From: Holophagales bacterium
GTDB lineage: Bacteria > Acidobacteriota > Thermoanaerobaculia > Multivoradales > Multivoraceae
Length of the DNA stretch: 52,782 nt
Assembly: GCA_009837085.1 (NCBI GenBank)
Contig: VXUF01000055.1
Coordinates: forward strand, 1-52,782
Direction: 5' to 3'
Part shown: positions 25,934-33,723 of the stretch, piece by piece
Layout of the letters: every line of letters begins with the position of its first letter
Position numbering within the stretch: the first letter of the stretch is position 1
Notes under the pieces: generated by a model
What the model was told of the DNA's origin: nothing
What the model saw: the letters and a program-made list of their open reading frames with translations, nothing else
Databases searched by the model: none
Made by a program: the position numbers and the translations under genes

Positions 25934-28598
25934 GGCGGAACTCCCGCGTCAACTGGTAGGTGGAGAGGCTGGTGTGGGGCCGCCCGTTCCTCGTGTTGAT
26001 CAGAACGAGAGCCTGCTCGTTCGTGACGTTGGCAACCTCGCCGCCGATGATGCCTTGCACTCCACCCCGGATCGGGAACTGGTAGGTGGCGTTCACGTTG
26101 AGCGTGAAGAAGTCGTCGAGCCTGTTCGTGCCCCTCGTCTCGCGGAGGGTCGTCGTGGTGATCGTCTGGCCGGACACCGGGTGCCTGACCTGGGTGGCGG
26201 GCTGCAATCCCCACGGCTCGCCGTCGGCCAGGTGCGCGCTGAGACTGGTCATCAGGTCATGCCGGCCGAATCGCCAGACCTTCATGCCAATGACGTTGAC
26301 GAGATAGTCCCGCTGGTAGCTGATGGGTCCGAACCAGTTGGGGCCACTGGTGGGATTGAGAATCCCGGTTGAAACCTCAATGCCGCCAAAGCCTTCCAGG
26401 TGGTCGTCGTTGTCGTTGCGGGACTCGTTGTTACCTTCGTTCCAGTCCCTCGCGTAGTTCATCTGCAACGACCAGTCGTTGCGAAACGCGCGGTTGAGCT
26501 GGAGCAGGATGCCCTCGTACTGGCGTCTGTTCTGCGGCCAGTTTCTCAGGTCGCGAACGACCGCGCCCTGTTCGTCGAACTGCAGGGTGCTGTGGAACAT
26601 GTTCTCCATCTCCCACGAGGTCACGCGCGACTTGAAGACCCAGTTGTTCGAGAACTGCCAGTCGAAGCCCACCGAGATCTCGTCCTTGTAGTAGGGCTCG
26701 ACGGAGGAGGCCAGGGGGTCACGGGGCTCGACGCGGCGCTGGAAGACGTCGTAGAGCCCCGTCTCCGGATTCCACCCGTACTGCGTGTAGGCGTTCTCAC
26801 CATTGGCGCCGGCCGTGAACTCCGTGAAGACGACACCGAGGCCGATGTAGTCGTAGTAGCGGCCGGCGGATGCCTTGACCAGCATCCTGCCGTCGGCGTT
26901 GAGGTCGTAGACCGCCGACAGGCGGGGCGCCACCTTCTGGTAGTCCATGACTTCCTGGTCGAGGTTGTTGTTGATGTCCTGGGTGTCCTGGCGCAGGCCG
27001 AGGCTGACGGTGAGGTGGTCACCGACCGTGATCCGGTCCTGGATATAGGCAGCACCTATGCCGCTGGTGAAAGCGGTGTTGCAAGGAACGGGGCAGTCGA
27101 AGACTCGCTTGTTTACCGGGGTCGCGTAGCCGCCCGGCAACGAACGGCTGTAGCCGCGGCCGCGGTACTCCGTGCCGATACTCGTGATCGTCGCAAAGGT
27201 GACGTCCTGGACGTCGATGCCGGCCTTGAACTCGTGCTTGCCCCTGAAGAAGGTCAGCGAGGCATTCGCCTGATCGCGCGGGAAGTCGTTTCCTCCAGCG
27301 CCCAGACGCTGCACGGGAGCGTTGTAGCGCAGACCGTCGGCAAGGTCGCGGTAGCGAAAGTCGTTGCCGTCGGGATCGTCGGGAAGCGCGTCGGGAAGGA
27401 TCGGGGCCGGCGGGGAACCGATGCGCGCCGTCGTCAGCTCGCGGTTGGCGGCCTTGACCTCGAGGAATGCCGAGCCGGTCAGGGCGAAGCTCCAGGTCAG
27501 GGTCTGGATTCTGTTGTTCCAACTGTTCCTGGTGATCGAGTAGACGTCGGCCGCTGTCCCGGGCGGGTTGAGGCGGCCTGACGGGGAGTCGATCCAGGTC
27601 AACGCAAGCTGGTGGCGGTCGTTGGGCTGGGTGTTGACCTTGCCGACGAGCGGCTTCGCCTCGCGGTTGACGTCGACCAGATCTCCCTCGCGGGTCAGGT
27701 CGAGCGCGTTGTCGTTCATTTCGCTGAGGGACCCGTAGAACCAGGCCTTGTTCCGGAAGAGGGGCCCGCCGAGACCGCTCTCGTAGCTGTTGATCATGGA
27801 GTCCGGCCTGGGGACCCCGAGCCAGTTCTCGGCGCGCCACGCCGGGTTCTGGCCGATGTAGAGGAAGTCGCCGTGGAATTCATTCGTGCCGGTCTTGATC
27901 GTCGTGTTCATCACCCCGCTGACCCCCCGGCCGTACTCGGCGCTGAACCCGGCGGACTCCATGCGGTTCTCGGTGATCACGGTCGACGGCATGTAGAAGC
28001 TCATTTCGCCGCCGCGCCGATTGTGGGAGATGTCGACGCCGTCGATGAAGACGACGTTCTCCTGGGCGATGCCGCCGTTGACCCCGGGTCCCTGATCGAA
28101 TTCCTGCCTGTAAGACACGACACCGGCCATCAGCTTCATGTTCGACCAGTAGTTGCGCGTGGCCTGGGGGATGTGCTCGAGTGCCTCTTCCCCGAGGGCG
28201 GTGACGGCGCCGGTGTCGTACTTCGTGACCAGCGCCGCCTCCGAGGTGACGGTGATCTCCTCCGCCGTGGCGCCCAGAGTGAGGTCGACGTCCTCGCGCT
28301 TCCCCAGCTCGAGGACGACCGCCCGCTCGACCGAGCCCAGGCCTTCGAGGTCGGCGGTGACCGTGTAGTTACCCGACTGGAGAAGGGCGAAGCGATAGTC
28401 GCCGTTGGCATCGGTGATCTCGGTCCTCGTGTTCTGAGGGCCGGTCAGGGTCACGGTGACGCCCGGCAGAGCGTCACCCTGCGCGTCCGTTATCGTGCCG
28501 TCGATGGTCGATGTCTGTGGCCCGTCGGCCAGAAGCGGCAGCGCGCAGATGGCGATGGCGAAGGTCCAGATGGAGGACCTGATGGCGGTGGCTTTCAC
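25911..28598 (-). CDS. TonB-dependent receptor with N-terminal carboxypeptidase-regulatory-like domain (Oar-like)
   Basis: The 895-residue outer-membrane protein starts at GTG 28596-28598 (GGAGGGGAG upstream) with signal KATAIRSSIWTFAIAICALPLLA. The longer frame to 28688 is rejected. Residues about 30-110 form a carboxypeptidase-regulatory-like (CarboxypepD_reg) domain (TIDGTITDAQGDALPGVTV ... NGDYRFALLQSGNYTVTA). The plug follows (QENVVFIDGVDIS, EYGRGVSGVMNTTIKTGTN) and then a long barrel ending REFRLKVGVRF with terminal Phe. This layout is that of Oar-like receptors, common in Acidobacteriota and Myxococcota. The ligand is unknown, often glycan- or peptide-related in relatives. A 224-bp divergent gap separates it from the FAH-like gene. 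Confidence 0.9.
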   Translation of the reverse strand: MKATAIRSSIWTFAIAICALPLLADGPQTSTIDGTITDAQGDALPGVTVTLTGPQNTRTEITDANGDYRFALLQSGNYTVTADLEGLGSVERAVVLELGKREDVDLTLGATAEEITVTSEAALVTKYDTGAVTALGEEALEHIPQATRNYWSNMKLMAGVVSYRQEFDQGPGVNGGIAQENVVFIDGVDISHNRRGGEMSFYMPSTVITENRMESAGFSAEYGRGVSGVMNTTIKTGTNEFHGDFLYIGQNPAWRAENWLGVPRPDSMINSYESGLGGPLFRNKAWFYGSLSEMNDNALDLTREGDLVDVNREAKPLVGKVNTQPNDRHQLALTWIDSPSGRLNPPGTAADVYSITRNSWNNRIQTLTWSFALTGSAFLEVKAANRELTTARIGSPPAPILPDALPDDPDGNDFRYRDLADGLRYNAPVQRLGAGGNDFPRDQANASLTFFRGKHEFKAGIDVQDVTFATITSIGTEYRGRGYSRSLPGGYATPVNKRVFDCPVPCNTAFTSGIGAAYIQDRITVGDHLTVSLGLRQDTQDINNNLDQEVMDYQKVAPRLSAVYDLNADGRMLVKASAGRYYDYIGLGVVFTEFTAGANGENAYTQYGWNPETGLYDVFQRRVEPRDPLASSVEPYYKDEISVGFDWQFSNNWVFKSRVTSWEMENMFHSTLQFDEQGAVVRDLRNWPQNRRQYEGILLQLNRAFRNDWSLQMNYARDWNEGNNESRNDNDDHLEGFGGIEVSTGILNPTSGPNWFGPISYQRDYLVNVIGMKVWRFGRHDLMTSLSAHLADGEPWGLQPATQVRHPVSGQTITTTTLRETRGTNRLDDFFTLNVNATYQFPIRGGVQGIIGGEVANVTNEQALVLINTRNGRPHTSLSTYQLTREFRLKVGVRF

Positions 28599-28800
28599 GA
28601 TTCTCCCCTCCAGAGTCTGCGACCCGTCGAGTCGGCGTTTCCTGTTGAGGGCCGCCACCGGGCCGCGAGATGGAAACTGCTGAGCCAACGTGCGCTCTCG
28701 CCTTGACCGGGAGCGGAGGCACGAAAAACCCTGTTGGAAGTCTCGAACACTGTACCACGAAGCAACGGCGTCGGATAATGTGCTTTGGACCCGCCTTCTA

Positions 28801-28812
28801 TAAATCGATTTA
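28801..28812. promoter_or_regulatory. 12-bp perfect AT-rich palindrome before the FAH-family gene
   Basis: TAAATCGATTTA is fully self-complementary and is followed by the AGGAAGAA ribosome site of the 28823 gene. An overlapping TATAAA (28799-28804) resembles a -10 box, but no -35 lies at proper spacing. An AT-rich palindrome in this GC-rich sequence suggests a regulator site. The evidence is pattern only. Confidence 0.35.
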
Positions 28813-28822
28813 GGAAGAAACC

Positions 28823-29971
28823 ATGCGTCAACTTCGTTGGTGTCCGCTCGCCGGTATCCTGGTCGCCCTGATCAGCGCGCCCGCCACCTTCGGCCAGGCG
28901 ACGGAGTCGGCCGAGCCGTTCAAGGTCGGGACCTTCGACATCGACGGCGTGCCGCGCGTCGGCCTCGTCCTGCGGGACAGCCTGGTGGTCGACATCGCCG
29001 AGGCGAACCGGGGGCTCGAGGCGGATCCCGCCTATCCGAAGATGCCGATGCCGGGCGACATGCTCGAACTGATCGGCCGCTACGAGTACGGTCTCAAGTA
29101 CCGGCTGTACGAGATCGTGAACCATCTCGTCGGGAACGAGCTCCTCGGGAGCGAGGCGCCCGGATACGTCCACCCCGTCGGCGAACTCCGGATCCGGCCG
29201 CCGATCATGTATCCGGGAAAGATCCTGAACGCTGCGGTCAACTTCTACAGTCACGTCAACGAGTCGGGAACCGAGGAGGAGCGGGCCGCGGCCCGGCGTC
29301 AGCGCCGCGAGAACCGGGGTGTCCCGTATCTCTTTCTCAAGCCGTCCCGAGGCGCGGTCATAGGCAGTGGCGACGAGATCGTGATCCCCTACGGTCGCGA
29401 TCGCACGGATTGGGAAGTCGAGCTGGGCGCGGTCATCGGGCGCACGGCGAGGTACGTCTCGGCAGCCGAGGCCCAGGACCACGTCTTCGGCTACATGGTC
29501 TCCATTGACGTCTCCGACCGCGGCGGGCGGCCTCCGGGAGGCAACCCCATTCGCAGTGACTGGTTCGTCGGCAAGGGGCACGACACCTTCGCCCCGCAGG
29601 GCCCGTGGATCGTGCCGCGCGAGTTCTACGGCGATCCGATGGAGAACCTCCGGCAGACCCTGAGCGTCGACGGCACCCTGCTCCAGGAGGCGCGCGCCGG
29701 CGACATGATCCACTCCCTGTGGGAGCTCATCGAGTACGGATCGTCGATCATCACGCTCTACCCGGGCGACGTGATCAACAACGGCACCTCAGGCGGCACG
29801 GCGGCCGGCGCGGCCGCGACCCGCGGGCCGGAGGATCGCTTCCTCAAGCCGGGCGAGTTGGTCGAAGCTTCGATCGACGGCATCGGCACGCTGCGGCTCC
29901 CGGTCGTCGCCGGCGAGAAGCCGCCGGGCGAGACGGGGGCCCGGCTGCCTCCGGTCCGCTCGTATCGCTGA
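28823..29971 (+). CDS. exported fumarylacetoacetate hydrolase (FAH)-family protein
   Basis: The 382-residue product starts at ATG 28823 (AGGAAGAA upstream) with a Sec signal (RQLRWCPLAGILVALISAPATFG). The FAH core contains KILNAAVNFYSHVNE, FLKPSRGAVIGSGDEI, DWEVELGAVIGRTA (metal-site Glu residues), FGYMVSIDVSDRG and a C-terminal PGDVINNGTSGGTAAG (the usual DVI.TGTP.GVG region). The family cleaves C-C bonds in diketo or related acids late in aromatic breakdown and is normally cytoplasmic. Export here is unusual. It is upstream of the copper monooxygenase-like gene, 131 bp away. Confidence 0.85.
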   Translation: MRQLRWCPLAGILVALISAPATFGQATESAEPFKVGTFDIDGVPRVGLVLRDSLVVDIAEANRGLEADPAYPKMPMPGDMLELIGRYEYGLKYRLYEIVNHLVGNELLGSEAPGYVHPVGELRIRPPIMYPGKILNAAVNFYSHVNESGTEEERAAARRQRRENRGVPYLFLKPSRGAVIGSGDEIVIPYGRDRTDWEVELGAVIGRTARYVSAAEAQDHVFGYMVSIDVSDRGGRPPGGNPIRSDWFVGKGHDTFAPQGPWIVPREFYGDPMENLRQTLSVDGTLLQEARAGDMIHSLWELIEYGSSIITLYPGDVINNGTSGGTAAGAAATRGPEDRFLKPGELVEASIDGIGTLRLPVVAGEKPPGETGARLPPVRSYR

Positions 29972-30102
29972 CCGTCCGTCCGCATCCTCGCCGTCGAGAC
30001 CGCGACGGGGTTGGTGGCGCCAGGAACAGGGTGGGCGCCCGGCTCGGCTAGAATCGCCTGAGCAACCTGAACGCTCTGCCGAAGATTTCGGCGTAGCGAC
30101 TG

Positions 30103-31302
30103 ATGATCAGGCGACCCAACGTGATCGGCCTCGCGGCCGCCACGGCAGGCATCCTCCATTTGGTGCCGGCCATGGCTGCGGGCCCCAACCTCGACCGCCC
30201 CACCTTCGTCGACGACGTGGCGCCGATCCTCCGCGCCAACTGCGTCTCCTGCCATCAGCCCGACGAGATCGGGCCGATGTCGCTGCGCACCTACCGCGAG
30301 GTTCGGCCGTGGGCGCGGTCCATCGCCCGCGCGGTCGAGAACCGGGACATGCCGCCCTGGGACGCCGACCCGGGCTACGGGCCGTGGTCGAACGACATCA
30401 GCCTGAACGACGACGAGATCGCTGCGATCACCCGCTGGGCGGCGAACGGCGCGCCCCGTGGCGAAGGCGACGAACCGGTCTATGGGCAGCCGGAGGCCGC
30501 GGGCGAGTGGACGTTCGGCGAACCGGACTGGGTGTTCGAGTTCGATCTCTACGAGGTGGCCGCTGAAGGACCGGACGAGTTTCGCGACGTGCTGATCACG
30601 ACCGGTTTCGAGGAGGATCGCTGGATCCGCGCGATCGAGGTGCAGCCGGGAAACCGCAGGGTGCTCCATCACTTCATTCTCTGGCGAGCCGCCGAGGGCG
30701 CGGCCTACCAGGAAGACTGGATGGCGGCCTGGACAGCGGGCGCCAAGCCCTACGAGTTCCCGGCGGGGTCCGCCCGCCTGCTGCAGAAGGGCCGCAAGAT
30801 GGTCGGCGACTTCCACTACCACCCGAGGGGCGAGGCGGCGACCGACAGCACTCGTATCGGTCTCTGGTTCGCCGAACCCGAGGAAGTCGAGAAGGAGTTG
30901 ATCACGCTGCCGATCTGGAACGCCGGCATTCACATCCCCGCGGGCGACCCGAACTACGAAGCGGAGGCAAGCCGTGTCCTCGAGGAAGACGTCCTGATTC
31001 ACGCGTTCACGCCGCACATGCACTACCGCGGAAAAGCCATGTTCTTCACCGCGGAGCTTCCTGACGGCAGCACCAGGGACCTTCTCGGGGTCAGTCGCTA
31101 CGACTTCAACTGGCAGACGACTTACCAGTTGTCCGAGCCGATCCGGCTGCCGGCCGGGACGCGAGTCCGTGTGAAGGCCTCCTTCGACAACTCGGTCGAC
31201 AACCCCGAGAACCCCGACCCGACGGTCGACGTCACCTGGGGCCTGGAATCCTCCGACGAGATGTTGAACGGCCTCGTCGACTACGTCGCCGCGGACGGCT
31301 AG
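30103..31302 (+). CDS. cytochrome c domain plus copper type II monooxygenase-like protein
   Basis: The 399-residue exported protein starts at ATG 30103 with signal (IGLAAATAGILHLVPAMAA). Residues about 35-120 form a cytochrome c-type domain with one haem motif CVSCH (Cys47, Cys50, His51). The rest resembles ascorbate-dependent copper type II monooxygenases: VLHHFILW, DFHYHPRG, FTPHMHYRGK and the Met-bearing GLESSDEMLNG give His and Met ligands in the family order. The enzyme may hydroxylate an organic substrate using electrons from the fused haem domain. Its last ten codons are part of a 45-bp repeat that recurs at 32523. Confidence 0.83.
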   Translation: MIRRPNVIGLAAATAGILHLVPAMAAGPNLDRPTFVDDVAPILRANCVSCHQPDEIGPMSLRTYREVRPWARSIARAVENRDMPPWDADPGYGPWSNDISLNDDEIAAITRWAANGAPRGEGDEPVYGQPEAAGEWTFGEPDWVFEFDLYEVAAEGPDEFRDVLITTGFEEDRWIRAIEVQPGNRRVLHHFILWRAAEGAAYQEDWMAAWTAGAKPYEFPAGSARLLQKGRKMVGDFHYHPRGEAATDSTRIGLWFAEPEEVEKELITLPIWNAGIHIPAGDPNYEAEASRVLEEDVLIHAFTPHMHYRGKAMFFTAELPDGSTRDLLGVSRYDFNWQTTYQLSEPIRLPAGTRVRVKASFDNSVDNPENPDPTVDVTWGLESSDEMLNGLVDYVAADG

Positions 31303-31315
31303 ATCGCCAGATCGT
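31271..31315 (+). repeat. 45-bp direct repeat, left copy
   Basis: Identical to 32523-32567 at 44 of 45 bases (mismatch at 31290). It holds the last ten codons and stop of the copper monooxygenase-like gene plus 13 bp of the 3' end of the minus-strand PhyH gene. With its partner it flanks a 1.2-kb segment, indicating that the segment arrived between two genes that once ended next to each other. Confidence 0.9.
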
Positions 31316-31636
31316 CGCAGCGGGGGAGGCGGTTCTAGCGGCCACACAGGCGACGGCCTGCCGGGCGGCGGTCCGCAGAGTGAATCCACATCCCGCGCTC
31401 GCGCGGCTCCTCTCAGCGAACCGGTCGTAGAGCTCCGGGCGTGGCGTTTCGCCGGTCGCCTCGGGTGCGGTGTCACGCGCGCTGCGGGCGGCCTCGAGGG
31501 CTTCGCGATTGGCGTCGCGGAATCTGTCCCGGACCCCGGCAGCGTCGGGCCTGCAGGCTAGACAGACCCCGGTGGGCAACCGTACAAGTCCGTGTGACCC
31601 AGTGTTCCTAGCGCTTACGCCGGAAAGGAGCGAACC
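31316..31636. other. gene-poor stretch inside the repeat-flanked island
   Basis: No convincing plus-strand gene. On the minus strand an open frame from ATG 31579 runs left into the neighbouring coding sequence; its first about 80 codons (CLACRPDAAGVRDRFRD..., RPELYDRFAERSRASAG) look protein-like but have no family I recognise and no clear ribosome site. It may be a remnant of a gene carried in with the island. AAAGGAG at its right end belongs to the next gene. Confidence 0.4.
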
Positions 31637-31909
31637 ATGCTCGACTACTGCCGTTCAAACGGCTTCCTTGTGATCGCAGCCCTCACCGTCCTAGTCGGGG
31701 TGGGCATTAGCGCCTCCGTCCCGGCCGACGAGGCCCACGAATCCCCGGAACTTCCGGTCTGCGCACCCCTGGCTGCCTACGCCGCCGACCTTCTCGCGAT
31801 CCGCAGCGAGGCGATTCTGGGCGGTGGTACCCGGCAGGAACTCCTTGCTACCCATCGCGCCCTCGCTGACTGCATCGAGGCCCAAGGTCTCCAGCGTTCC
31901 GGCCCGTAG
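31637..31909 (+). CDS. small exported hypothetical protein
   Basis: The 90-residue product starts at ATG 31637 after GGAAAGGAGCG. It has a hydrophobic segment (FLVIAALTVLVGVGISASVPA) that looks like a signal peptide, two Cys in the mature part (PVCAPLAAY, ADCIEAQG) and mostly helical sequence. I do not recognise a family. It is inside the island bounded by 45-bp repeats, upstream of the HicB-like gene. Confidence 0.6.
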   Translation: MLDYCRSNGFLVIAALTVLVGVGISASVPADEAHESPELPVCAPLAAYAADLLAIRSEAILGGGTRQELLATHRALADCIEAQGLQRSGP

Positions 31910-31962
31910 TCCGTCGGCTTCTCCCCGCGTGTGCTCCTCGCGACCGGTCGCACGACTCTCGA

Positions 31963-32037
31963 ATGACACAGAGCCCTTGGCAGGGCCTGCTCAGCAAGAT
32001 GCTGGCTGATCTGGGGATCGACAGGAACGACTTCTAG
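31963..32037 (+). pseudogene. possible HicA-toxin C-terminal remnant
   Basis: A 24-codon frame MTQSPWQGLLSKMLADLGID, ending RNDF, lies 9 nt before the HicB-like start. The GLLSKMLADLGIDRNDF portion resembles the last helix of HicA toxins (pattern G-L-hydrophobic-x-I-L-x-x-x-G-I-x-x-x-x-F). The preceding HicA core, including its catalytic His, is absent, and the frame upstream is not HicA-like. It may be a deletion relic or a short leader peptide. The match is short. Confidence 0.35.
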
Positions 32038-32046
32038 GAGAACGCG

Positions 32047-32484
32047 ATGCCAGACGTTTACAACTATCCCGCCGACATCCAACGCGACGAGGACGGCCGC
32101 CACGTCGTTGCGTTTCCGGACTTCGGCTGGGGCGCAACAGACGGCGCGACGAAGGAGGAGGCGCTAGCCGAAGCCAGGGATCTGTTGCGAGAGTTGATTG
32201 CCACCACGATACGCGAAGGCGGCGATCTGCCCGAACCTTCGCCCATCGGCGATCCGCGGCCCATGGTCGTTCCGCCGGTGCAGATCGCCCTGAAGGCGGC
32301 TCTGTACGACGCCTGGCGTCACGCTGGGATCTCCCGGCGTCAGTTCGCCCGTGATCTAGATGTCGCTGAAAGCGAAGTGCGGCGCATGTTGAACCCTGAT
32401 CACGCCACCAAGGCAGCCACGATCGACAGGGCGCTGCGCCGCCTGGGCAAGCGACTCAGCGTTACTGTCAGCGAGGCCGCCTGA
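32047..32484 (+). CDS. HicB-like antitoxin with C-terminal HTH
   Basis: The 145-residue product has an N-terminal HicB-like partial RNase-H fold (YPADIQRDEDGRHVVAFPDFGWGATDGATKEEALAEARDLL, residues about 6-55) and a C-terminal DNA-binding helix-turn-helix (SRRQFARDLDVAESEVRRMLNPDH, about 97-120). TCTAGGAGAACGCG gives its ribosome site. HicB neutralises HicA and represses its own operon. No intact HicA gene lies on either side, so this may be an orphan antitoxin. The island context supports horizontal transfer. Confidence 0.85.
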   Translation: MPDVYNYPADIQRDEDGRHVVAFPDFGWGATDGATKEEALAEARDLLRELIATTIREGGDLPEPSPIGDPRPMVVPPVQIALKAALYDAWRHAGISRRQFARDLDVAESEVRRMLNPDHATKAATIDRALRRLGKRLSVTVSEAA

Positions 32485-32522
32485 ATCGGGTTCAGGCGCT
32501 TGCCAGACGGCGGCTCGTGATC

Positions 32523-32567
32523 GCCTCGTCGACTACGTCGCGGCGGACGGCTAGATCGCCAGATCGT
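32523..32567 (+). repeat. 45-bp direct repeat, right copy
   Basis: Copy of 31271-31315 with one difference (32542). It contains the 3' end of the PhyH gene on the minus strand (stop CTA at 32551-32553) and a detached copy of the last codons of the copper monooxygenase-like gene. In both copies the two genes' stop codons overlap in a CTAG. Confidence 0.9.
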
Positions 32568-33723
32568 TCAGGTTGTAGTCGCGGATCACCCGCTCGAACG
32601 TCTCGTCGTTGAAGCGGAAGTCGTCCTCGAGACCGGCGAAGGGTTCGTAGACGAACGACGGCTCATCGGGCGGGTGCTGCCGGCGGGCGTCGATCGCCAC
32701 GGCGATCACCGACGAGCGATCGAAGATGCGGCGGGCGTCGTAGACCACCTGGTCGGCCTCGACGCCGAGCGCGCCCTTCTGCCCCTCCACCGACTTGCGG
32801 CGGTGGAAGCCGAAGGTGAGCGAGATGCGCAGGTCGGACGAGGTGTTGGCGAACGAGGCGTGGAGCATCTGGCGGTTGACGATCGTGACGTCGCCGGCCT
32901 CACAGACGAGCGGCACGGCCCCGGGGAGCTGCTCGCTTCCTCCGTTCGCCTCGACCCGCGCCTTGATGTCGATCTTCCCGAGCTTGTGGGTGCCGGGCAC
33001 GACCCAGAGACAGCTCGCCGGAGTCGTGGGATAGAGCTGCACCTGGAAGTTGAAGCCGTGGATGCCCTCGTCCCAGTTCGGAGAACCCCAGTGGGTGACG
33101 CCGTCCTGGTGCCACGACACCGAACCTCCGAGACCCGGCTGCTTGACGAAGATCGCGTCGTTGAAGGGCACGAAGTCGTCGCCGTTGATCGCCGCGGCGA
33201 TCTCGAGGAGGTGCGGGTGGCCGTAGAGCCGCAGCCCGGAGGGCATCGCCTGGCACATGGAACTCATGAGGAAGACGATGTCCGCGGGCGCGTCCTCTTC
33301 GGGCAACGGCTGCGTCATCTGCGTCGGGTGACGTCCGCTGAGAAGCCCGGTGCCGCCCCAGGGATCGGCCAGGGGCTTGGCGAAGAGATACGGCCGGCGG
33401 GCGTAGTCGAGCCCCAGCGCCGGGCGGCCTTGCGCGTCCACTTCCGCGTCCGGACCCACCGGCGCTCGCTCCAGCATCTCGTTGGCGTCGCGGCGCAGCT
33501 CGGCCACCTCGGCGCCGTCGATGAGGCCTTCGAACACGTAGAAGCCGTGCTGCCAGTACGCGGCCAGGATGTCTGGATGGAGTCGGCCGCCCTCGATCAG
33601 CCGAATCGGCCCCCGGTTGCCGATCTCGGCGGCGAGGCGCAGGCCCGCTTCCTGGTACGCCGCCATGCCGGCCGCGTGTTGCGCCCGAGTCGGTGTCGCT
33701 ACTGAGTCGCTCGAAAGGCCCAT
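32551..33723 (-). CDS. phytanoyl-CoA dioxygenase (PhyH) family protein
   Basis: The 390-residue Fe(II)/2-oxoglutarate-type oxygenase has SWHQDGVTHWG (His205, Asp207) and the distal His in NRQMLHASFAN, with the 2-oxoglutarate Arg region SSDLRISLTFGFHRR. The N-terminal helix LHPDILAAYWQHGFYVFEGLID is the family start. ATG 33723 is used; it overlaps the upstream propeller gene by 25 bp; ATG 33666 is a shorter alternative. It is the last gene of a minus-strand operon with a cyclase, an acyl-CoA dehydrogenase-like enzyme and a propeller protein, suggesting one catabolic pathway for a small organic acid or cyclic compound. Confidence 0.86.
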   Translation of the reverse strand: MGLSSDSVATPTRAQHAAGMAAYQEAGLRLAAEIGNRGPIRLIEGGRLHPDILAAYWQHGFYVFEGLIDGAEVAELRRDANEMLERAPVGPDAEVDAQGRPALGLDYARRPYLFAKPLADPWGGTGLLSGRHPTQMTQPLPEEDAPADIVFLMSSMCQAMPSGLRLYGHPHLLEIAAAINGDDFVPFNDAIFVKQPGLGGSVSWHQDGVTHWGSPNWDEGIHGFNFQVQLYPTTPASCLWVVPGTHKLGKIDIKARVEANGGSEQLPGAVPLVCEAGDVTIVNRQMLHASFANTSSDLRISLTFGFHRRKSVEGQKGALGVEADQVVYDARRIFDRSSVIAVAIDARRQHPPDEPSFVYEPFAGLEDDFRFNDETFERVIRDYNLNDLAI

